A stretch of DNA of 64,000 nucleotides from Microbacterium mangrovi (lineage in GTDB: Bacteria; Actinomycetota; Actinomycetes; Actinomycetales; Microbacteriaceae), in the NCBI RefSeq assembly GCF_000802305.1, contig NZ_JTDK01000006.1, forward strand, positions 992,001 to 1,056,000, in the 5' to 3' direction. The notes beneath the pieces are model-generated. The model made no database searches. It was not told the DNA's origin and saw only the letters and a program-made list of their open reading frames with translations. Every line of letters begins with the position of its first letter. Position 1 is the first letter of the stretch. Below are positions 59,148-64,000 of the stretch, piece after piece. The position numbers and the translations under genes were made by a program.

Positions 59148-59636
59148 TTACGCGGCCTCGGCGGTCTCCAGCTTTTCGCGAAGCGCGTCGATGGTGGCGG
59201 CAGCCTTGCCCATCGTCGCCTTCATCATGCCCGCAGCCTTCGCCAGCAGAACCTCACGGCTCTCGAGCGAGGCGTACTTGTTGACCTCGTCGGCCGAGAG
59301 GGCGTTGCCCTCGAAGATGCCCGACTTGATCACGAGAAGCGGGTTGGCCTTGGCGAAGTCACGCAGAGCCTTGGCGGTGGCGACGAAGTCGCCGTGCACG
59401 AATGCGATGGCAGACGGACCCTTGAGGTCGTCGTCCAGAGCCGTGATCCCCGCCTTGTTGGCGGCGATCTTGGTCAGCGTGTTCTTCACCACGGCGTACT
59501 CAGCGTCCTGACGGATGCTGTTGCGCAGCTGCTTGAGCTGGGCAACCGTCAGACCGCGGTACTCGGTCAGCAGGACGGCGCTCGAGTCCTCGAAATTCTT
59601 CGTGAGCTCGGCGACCGATGCATCCTTCTGCGCCAT
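59148..59636 (-). CDS. rplJ: 50S ribosomal protein L10
   Basis: A 162-residue L10, which anchors L7/L12 to the ribosome. The N-terminal rRNA-binding part ([21 protein letters not shown]) and the C-terminal helix that binds L7/L12 dimers are present. The ATG at 59636 with AAGGAG is the start; an upstream in-frame extension lies in the leader and is not coding. Regulated by the leader structure upstream. Confidence 0.98.
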   Translation of the reverse strand: MAQKDASVAELTKNFEDSSAVLLTEYRGLTVAQLKQLRNSIRQDAEYAVVKNTLTKIAANKAGITALDDDLKGPSAIAFVHGDFVATAKALRDFAKANPLLVIKSGIFEGNALSADEVNKYASLESREVLLAKAAGMMKATMGKAAATIDALREKLETAEAA

Positions 59637-59825
59637 GGTCACTCCTTGGTGGGTACGACATCCGCCACGACGGTGGCGGATGAGCCTCGGCGACGCCTGG
59701 CCCCGCAAAAAGAAAGAGCTCCGGCGCAAGCGCACGGAGCTCGGAGATCTCTGACGAGAAACGATTCGTGTCACCTGCGCGGGCCCCTGCGATGCAGAGC
59801 TTCGATCGATCACGCTTTCGCGTGA
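59637..59825 (-). ncRNA. Ribosomal protein L10 leader with attenuator
   Basis: On the minus strand the leader holds a 5' hairpin (TCACGC/GCGTGA, 59825-59810), then a terminator-like hairpin whose outer stem is GAGCTCCG with CGGAGCTC (59742-59735, 59723-59716) followed by a T-rich tract (TTTCTTTTT at 59714-59706), then a perfect 10-bp hairpin CATCCGCCAC/GTGGCGGATG (59682-59659) just before the ribosome-binding site. This matches the L10 leader class in which L10-L7/L12 binding causes feedback control of its own mRNA; family assignment is from position and structure, without alignment. Confidence 0.8.
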
Positions 59826-59853
59826 CACGATGACCGGCGGTCTTCGGCTCGGA

Positions 59854-60708
59854 TCAGTCTACGGGAACGGGCACGCTGGGCAAAATCGTCACCCGATCCA
59901 TGCGCGTGTACACGTTCATCGACTGTCCGCGGAGGAAGCCGATGAGGGTGAGACCGGCATCGTCGGCCAGCTCGACGGCGAGCGACGACGGCGCCGACAC
60001 TGCGGCGAGGATCGGGATGCCCGCCATCGCCGCCTTCTGAACGAGCTCGAAGCTGGCGCGCCCGGACACCTGCAGAACCGTTCCGCCCAGCGGCAGCCGG
60101 CCCTGCTGCAGCGCCCAGCCGACGACCTTGTCGACGGCATTGTGGCGGCCGACGTCCTCGCGCAGCACGAGCAGCTCGCCGGTGCGCGCATCGAACAGGC
60201 CCGCCGCGTGCAGGCCGCCGGTCTTGTCGAAGACGTCCTGGTGGGCGCGCAGGGTCTCCGGCAGCGTCACGAGGGTCTCGGCATCCACGCTCGTCTCATC
60301 GGCGGCGACGTCGTACGCGGACACGGTGCGGACCGCCTCGATGGAGGCCTTGCCGCACATTCCGCAGGAGCTGGTCGTGTAGAAGCTGCGGTCGCGCGCG
60401 GGCACGGGGACGCCGGCGGCGAGACCCACGTCGAGGACGTTGTAGGTGTTGTCCGCTCCCCCGGTTCCCGGGCCGCCGCAGTGGATCGCGGCACGCAGAT
60501 GCTCACTGCGGGAGATGATCCCCTCGCCGACGAGGAACCCGGCGGCCAGCTCCACGTCGTGCCCCGGCGTGCGCATCGTGACGGTGAACGGCTCCCCCGC
60601 GAGGCGGATCTCGAGGGGCTCCTCGACCGCCAGCGTGTCCGCCCGGCGCCGCGCGTCCGCCCCGATCATGACCCGTGTGACGGGCCTTCGCACCGTGATC
60701 CTGCCCAT
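59854..60708 (-). CDS. fdhD: Formate dehydrogenase accessory sulfurtransferase FdhD
   Basis: A 284-residue FdhD/NarQ protein, which transfers sulfur to the molybdenum cofactor of formate dehydrogenase. The catalytic loop SSCGMCGK, with two Cys, and the GDP-binding-region motif [15 protein letters not shown] are present. The start at 60708 follows a TACCCT box six bases upstream with no ribosome-binding site. Divergent from moeA by 37 bases, and the linked FdhF/YdeP-type oxidoreductase at 62781 is its expected client. Confidence 0.96.
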   Translation of the reverse strand: MGRITVRRPVTRVMIGADARRRADTLAVEEPLEIRLAGEPFTVTMRTPGHDVELAAGFLVGEGIISRSEHLRAAIHCGGPGTGGADNTYNVLDVGLAAGVPVPARDRSFYTTSSCGMCGKASIEAVRTVSAYDVAADETSVDAETLVTLPETLRAHQDVFDKTGGLHAAGLFDARTGELLVLREDVGRHNAVDKVVGWALQQGRLPLGGTVLQVSGRASFELVQKAAMAGIPILAAVSAPSSLAVELADDAGLTLIGFLRGQSMNVYTRMDRVTILPSVPVPVD

Positions 60709-60714
60709 GATTCG

Positions 60715-60739
60715 AGGGTACGCGGCGCGTGGGTAGGGT
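60715..60739. promoter_or_regulatory. Divergent leaderless promoters of fdhD and moeA
   Basis: TACCCT on the minus strand (60720-60715), six bases before the fdhD ATG, and TAGGGT on the plus strand (60734-60739), six bases before the moeA GTG. Only 37 bases separate the two start codons, so the promoters nearly touch and could compete or be co-regulated. Confidence 0.65.
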
Positions 60740-60745
60740 GGGCGC

Positions 60746-61930
60746 GTGGGCATCATCGGGGTGGACGAGCACCGGCAGCGGATCCTGGCGGCGGTGCGGC
60801 CGCTGCCGGCCGAGCCGCTGCCGATCGCCGCGGCTCTCGGGCGCACCCTGCGGGTCGACGCCGCCGCGCCGCACGACATCCCGGCGTTCGCCGGCTCCGC
60901 CATGGACGGGTTCGCGGTCCGGTTCGACGACGTCCGCGATGCGTCGCCGTCACGCCCGGTGCGGCTCCGCGTCGTCGCCGACCTGCCCGCCGGCACCGCC
61001 GCCGATCCCGCGCTCGGGCCGGGCGAGGCCGCCCGCATCATGACCGGGGCGGCGGTGCCTTCCGACGCCGACGCGGTCGTCCCGTTCGAGGACACCGCCG
61101 GCGGACTGAGCGACTCGCTCACCGAAGCCGTCGTCCTGGCGGCGCCGGCCCGGCGCGGACGCCACATCCGGACGCGCGCGGAGGATGCCGCCGCCGGAGC
61201 CGTGGTGGTCGTCGCCGGCACGCGACTCGGCTCCCGCCAGCTCGCCGCGATCGGTGCGGCGGGGGTGGCGCAGGTGACGGTCTCGCGACGACCCCGCGTC
61301 GTGGTGCTGTCGACCGGAGACGAGCTCGTGTCACCGGGAACGGCCGCGGCGCGCGGACGCGTGCACGAGTCCAACGGACTGCTGGTGGCATCCCTCGTCG
61401 CCGAGGCCGACGCCGAGGTCGTGCACGTCGCACGGGTCCCCGACGACCCGGCCGCGCTGCGGCGCGAGCTGGATGCCGCGGCCGGCGCCGACGCGGTGAT
61501 CACGACCGGAGGCATCAGCGCCGGCGCCTACGAGGTGGTCAAGCAGGCGGCGGCGATGGAGTTCGTGCGGGTCGGCATGCAGCCCGGCAAACCGCAGGGG
61601 TTCGGTGCCGGAAGCCCGCTGCTGTTCGGCCTCCCCGGCAATCCCGGGGGCACCGCGGTGTCGTTCGAGGTGTTCGTGCGGCCGGCCCTGCTCGCGATGC
61701 AGGGGCGCACGAGCATCGATCGCCGGCGGACCCTGCTGCCGGTCGCGACCGGCTGGACGTCGCGCGTGGGCCGGGAGGAATACCGGCCCGTCGTCGTCGC
61801 CGACGACGGCGTGCACCCGCTTCCCGGCGACCCCATCGCCCTCGGCCGCGCGGAGGCGTACGCCGTCATCCCCGCCCGCACCGGCGTGGTGCACCCGGGC
61901 GACCTCGTGTCTGTGATGCTCGTGTCATGA
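60746..61930 (+). CDS. moeA: Molybdopterin molybdenumtransferase MoeA
   Basis: A 394-residue MoeA, which inserts molybdate into adenylylated molybdopterin. Motifs in order: [28 protein letters not shown], the STGDEL signature, [15 protein letters not shown] and GLPGNP. The GTG at 60746 is preceded by a TAGGGT box and lacks a ribosome-binding site (leaderless). It is coupled to mobA by an ATGA overlap. Confidence 0.96.
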   Translation: MGIIGVDEHRQRILAAVRPLPAEPLPIAAALGRTLRVDAAAPHDIPAFAGSAMDGFAVRFDDVRDASPSRPVRLRVVADLPAGTAADPALGPGEAARIMTGAAVPSDADAVVPFEDTAGGLSDSLTEAVVLAAPARRGRHIRTRAEDAAAGAVVVVAGTRLGSRQLAAIGAAGVAQVTVSRRPRVVVLSTGDELVSPGTAAARGRVHESNGLLVASLVAEADAEVVHVARVPDDPAALRRELDAAAGADAVITTGGISAGAYEVVKQAAAMEFVRVGMQPGKPQGFGAGSPLLFGLPGNPGGTAVSFEVFVRPALLAMQGRTSIDRRRTLLPVATGWTSRVGREEYRPVVVADDGVHPLPGDPIALGRAEAYAVIPARTGVVHPGDLVSVMLVS

Positions 61931-62514
61931 GCATCACGGCGGTGATCCTGGCGGGCGGCCGGGGCTCCCGGCTCGGCGGGGCGGACAAGGCGCGCGTGCG
62001 CATCGGCGGGGCGACGCTGCTGTCCCGCGCCGTCTCCGCGGCGCGTGATGCCGGCTGCACCTCGGTCACCGTCGCCGGTCCGGACCCTGCCGATCCGGCC
62101 GTGGCCGGCGTCGCGTGGGTCCGGGAGGATCCGCCGTTCACCGGCCCGGCCGCCGCCCTCGTGGCGGTGCTGGGCACCGCCGCCGCGGAGACGGACTGGA
62201 CCCTCGTCCTCGCCTGCGACCTGGTGCGGCCCGACCTCGCGGTGCAGCAGCTGCTGCGCGATCTGCCCCTGCTTCCGGCCGACACCGACGGCCTGTGCCT
62301 GGCCGACGCCTCCGGCCGGCCGCAGTGGCTCACCGGGATCTACCGCACCCGGCCGCTGCGCGAGGCGGCATCCGCGATCCCGGATGCCGGACGCGACGCC
62401 GCGGTGCGCGCGCTGATGGACGACCTCGCGATCGCCGCCGTGCGCGCCGCTCCCGAGGCGATCGCCGACATCGACACGTGGGACGACCTGCGCGAATGGG
62501 AAGGAACGGTATGA
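61927..62514 (+). CDS. mobA: Molybdenum cofactor guanylyltransferase MobA
   Basis: A 195-residue nucleotidyltransferase that attaches GMP to molybdenum cofactor, forming the MGD cofactor of formate dehydrogenases and related enzymes. The GTP-binding motif LAGGRGSRLGGADKA opens the protein, and ACDLVRPD is the metal-binding motif. The ATG overlaps the moeA stop, and the gene's stop overlaps the DUF6457 start. Confidence 0.92.
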   Translation: MSITAVILAGGRGSRLGGADKARVRIGGATLLSRAVSAARDAGCTSVTVAGPDPADPAVAGVAWVREDPPFTGPAAALVAVLGTAAAETDWTLVLACDLVRPDLAVQQLLRDLPLLPADTDGLCLADASGRPQWLTGIYRTRPLREAASAIPDAGRDAAVRALMDDLAIAAVRAAPEAIADIDTWDDLREWEGTV

Positions 62515-62774
62515 GCGAGCACCTGCCTCCGGAGGCCCTGGACGAATGGGCCGATGCACTGCGCGAGAAGTTCGGCCTGAGCGCGGCCGACGTGCCCATC
62601 GCCCTGATCCTCGATCTCGCCGGCGACGTCGCGCGCGGCGTCGCCCGGCCCGCGGCGCCGTTCAGCGCGTTCGTCGCCGGGCTCGTCGCGGGGCGCCAGG
62701 GCGGGAGCCCCGAGCAGATCGCGGACGCCGTGGCATCCGTGTCGGAGCTCGCCCGCTCCTGGCACGCCGACTGA
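62511..62774 (+). CDS. DUF6457 protein
   Basis: An 87-residue, mostly helical protein of the DUF6457 type (MSEHLPPEALDEWADALREK, PIALILDLAGDVARGVARPA). It is coupled to mobA by an ATGA overlap. This family is associated with molybdenum cofactor genes, and some MobA-like proteins carry it as a fused C-terminal domain; a role in cofactor assembly or delivery is inferred. Confidence 0.8.
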   Translation: MSEHLPPEALDEWADALREKFGLSAADVPIALILDLAGDVARGVARPAAPFSAFVAGLVAGRQGGSPEQIADAVASVSELARSWHAD

Positions 62775-62780
62775 GCGCGC

Positions 62781-64000
62781 TCAGCGGCGTTCGAGCCGGA
62801 CGATCACCGACTTCGACGTCGGCGTGCCGCTGACGTCGGCGACGGAGTCCAGCGGCACGAGGACGTTCGTCTCGGGATAGTAGGCGGCGGCGTTGCGGCG
62901 CGGGGTGCTGTAGGCGATCAGGCGGAAGCGCTCGGCGCGGCGCTCCTCGATGTGCCCGTCGGGGGCTCTCCATTCGCTGACGAGATCGACGACGTCGTCC
63001 GGTGCGAAGCCCAGAGCGGCGATGTCCTCGGCGTTGATGAGCACGACGCGGCGACCGCCGTGGATGCCGCGATAGCGGTCGTCCTTGCCGTAGATCGTGG
63101 TGTTGTACTGATCGTGCGAGCGAAGGGTCTGCAGCAGCAGTCGCCCCTCGGGGATGTGCGGGTACTCCAGCGGATTGACCGTGAACTGCGCCCTGCCGTC
63201 GGGCGTCGCGAACCGCCGCGCGTCGCGCGGGCCGTTGGGCAGGAACAGCGTGCGGCCCTTGTCGACCCGCCGCTCGAAGTCGTCGAATCCCGGCACCGTG
63301 TGCTCGATGTGTGTGCGGATGCCCGCGTAGTCGGCTTCGAGGGCCGCCCAGTCCGCCTGCGGCGCGTTGTCCCGCCCGGCGAAGACGAGCGCGCTCAGCC
63401 GGGTGACGATCGCGACCTCGCTGAGCAGGTCGTCGGCGGGCGGCGCGAGGCGTCCGCGCGAGGTGTGCACGGCACCCATGGAGTCCTCGACCGTGACGCG
63501 CTGCTCCCCGCCTCCGCGGCGGTCCCTGTCGGTGCGGCCGAGCACGGGAAGGATGACGGCGCGGCGGCCGGTCACCACGTGCGACCGGTTGAGCTTGGTG
63601 GAGATCTGCACCGTGAGCCCGGTGTTTCGCAGAGCACGCTCGGTGACCTCCGTGTCGGGAGTGGCCGACACGAAGTTGCCGCCCATCCCGATGAACACGC
63701 GCGCCTTGCCGTCGCGCATGGCGCGGATGGCGTTCACGGTGTCGTGGCCGTGCTCGCGCGGTGCGGTGAAGGAGAACTCGCGGTCGAGCGCCGCGAGGAA
63801 GGACTCGGCGGGCTTCTCGTAGATGCCGACGGTCCGGTCGCCCTGCACGTTGGAGTGGCCGCGCACCGGGCACACCCCGGCCCCGGGACGCCCGATGTTG
63901 CCCTGCAGCAGCAGGACGTTGACGACCTCGCGCAGCGTCGGAACCGAGTGCTTGTGCTGGGTCAGCCCCATCGCCCAGCACACGATCGTGGCGCCGGAGC
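62781..64000 (-). CDS. FdhF/YdeP family molybdopterin oxidoreductase, C-terminal part
   Basis: About 406 in-frame codons are visible; the N-terminus is outside the window. The start of the visible part, SGATIVCWAMGLTQHKHSVP, and LLQGNIGRPGAGVCPVRGHSNVQG are characteristic of the YdeP/FdhF family of MGD-binding oxidoreductases, and the C-terminal MGD-binding beta-barrel follows (HDQYNTTIYGKDDRYRGIHG). It is probably the formate dehydrogenase-like client of FdhD, MoeA and MobA. Convergent with the DUF6457 gene; both stops lie within a 14-base palindrome. Whether the active-site residue is Sec, Cys or absent cannot be seen. Confidence 0.9.
   Translation of the reverse strand, partial: SGATIVCWAMGLTQHKHSVPTLREVVNVLLLQGNIGRPGAGVCPVRGHSNVQGDRTVGIYEKPAESFLAALDREFSFTAPREHGHDTVNAIRAMRDGKARVFIGMGGNFVSATPDTEVTERALRNTGLTVQISTKLNRSHVVTGRRAVILPVLGRTDRDRRGGGEQRVTVEDSMGAVHTSRGRLAPPADDLLSEVAIVTRLSALVFAGRDNAPQADWAALEADYAGIRTHIEHTVPGFDDFERRVDKGRTLFLPNGPRDARRFATPDGRAQFTVNPLEYPHIPEGRLLLQTLRSHDQYNTTIYGKDDRYRGIHGGRRVVLINAEDIAALGFAPDDVVDLVSEWRAPDGHIEERRAERFRLIAYSTPRRNAAAYYPETNVLVPLDSVADVSGTPTSKSVIVRLERR

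Overview
The window is high-GC actinobacterial DNA whose gene content and order suggest Microbacteriaceae, most likely Microbacterium or a close relative. The support is the mtrA-mtrB-lpqB-comF-hpf block, WhiB, DUF3499, DUF5719 and DUF6457 proteins, a short-Q-loop type cydABDC operon, a SecA without the C-terminal zinc finger, and many leaderless starts. It reads as ordinary chromosome: I found no tRNA, rRNA, insertion sequence, prophage or CRISPR array, and no gene-free stretch above 300 bases.

Layout. 1-2040: end of a probable oxamate/ureide operon (FdrA, DUF1116). 2103-4898: secA. 5041-9196: PadR repressor with its ABC/FtsX exporter. 9353-12501: DEAD-box RNA helicase, a hidden 33-residue membrane peptide and a cytosine-deaminase-like amidohydrolase. 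12599-18321 (minus strand): hpf, comF, lpqB, mtrB, mtrA. 18500-23838: membrane protein, DUF4129, DUF4350, MoxR ATPase and DUF58, a tightly coupled operon. 23917-27570: aquaporin, katG, furA. 27649-29468: divergent SpoIIM-like and RDD proteins. 29476-38093: ahcY, DUF3499, a zincin-like protein, DUF5719, a large membrane glycosyltransferase, whiB and an O-antigen-ligase-like protein. 38106-45008: mixed housekeeping and transport genes (YcaQ/AlkZ-like glycosylase, DUF3054, LLM oxidoreductase, TetR, APC permease, NAD-type gnd). 45159-50911: cydABDC. 50918-53517: GNAT enzyme and a large secreted Ig-repeat protein. 53640-58644: alpha-glucoside-like ABC importer without an ATPase, divergent from a LacI repressor. 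58718-59825: rplL, rplJ and the L10 leader. 59854-64000: molybdenum cofactor/formate dehydrogenase genes (fdhD, moeA, mobA, DUF6457, FdhF/YdeP-type oxidoreductase).

The genes form recognisable units: envelope homeostasis (MtrAB-LpqB, SecA), respiration under low oxygen (cyd), peroxide defence (katG-furA), regulated sugar uptake (LacI with four operator-like sites) and molybdoenzyme maturation. The most notable non-coding signals are the LacI operator array with a stem-loop inside the sugar operon, the L10 attenuator, twelve TANNNT boxes placed 5-7 bases before start codons, TetR, PadR and Fur palindromes, and two unusual four-copy intergenic palindromes. The genes of most uncertain function are the secreted Ig-repeat protein and the 33-residue peptide. 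I saw no clear undescribed multi-gene system.
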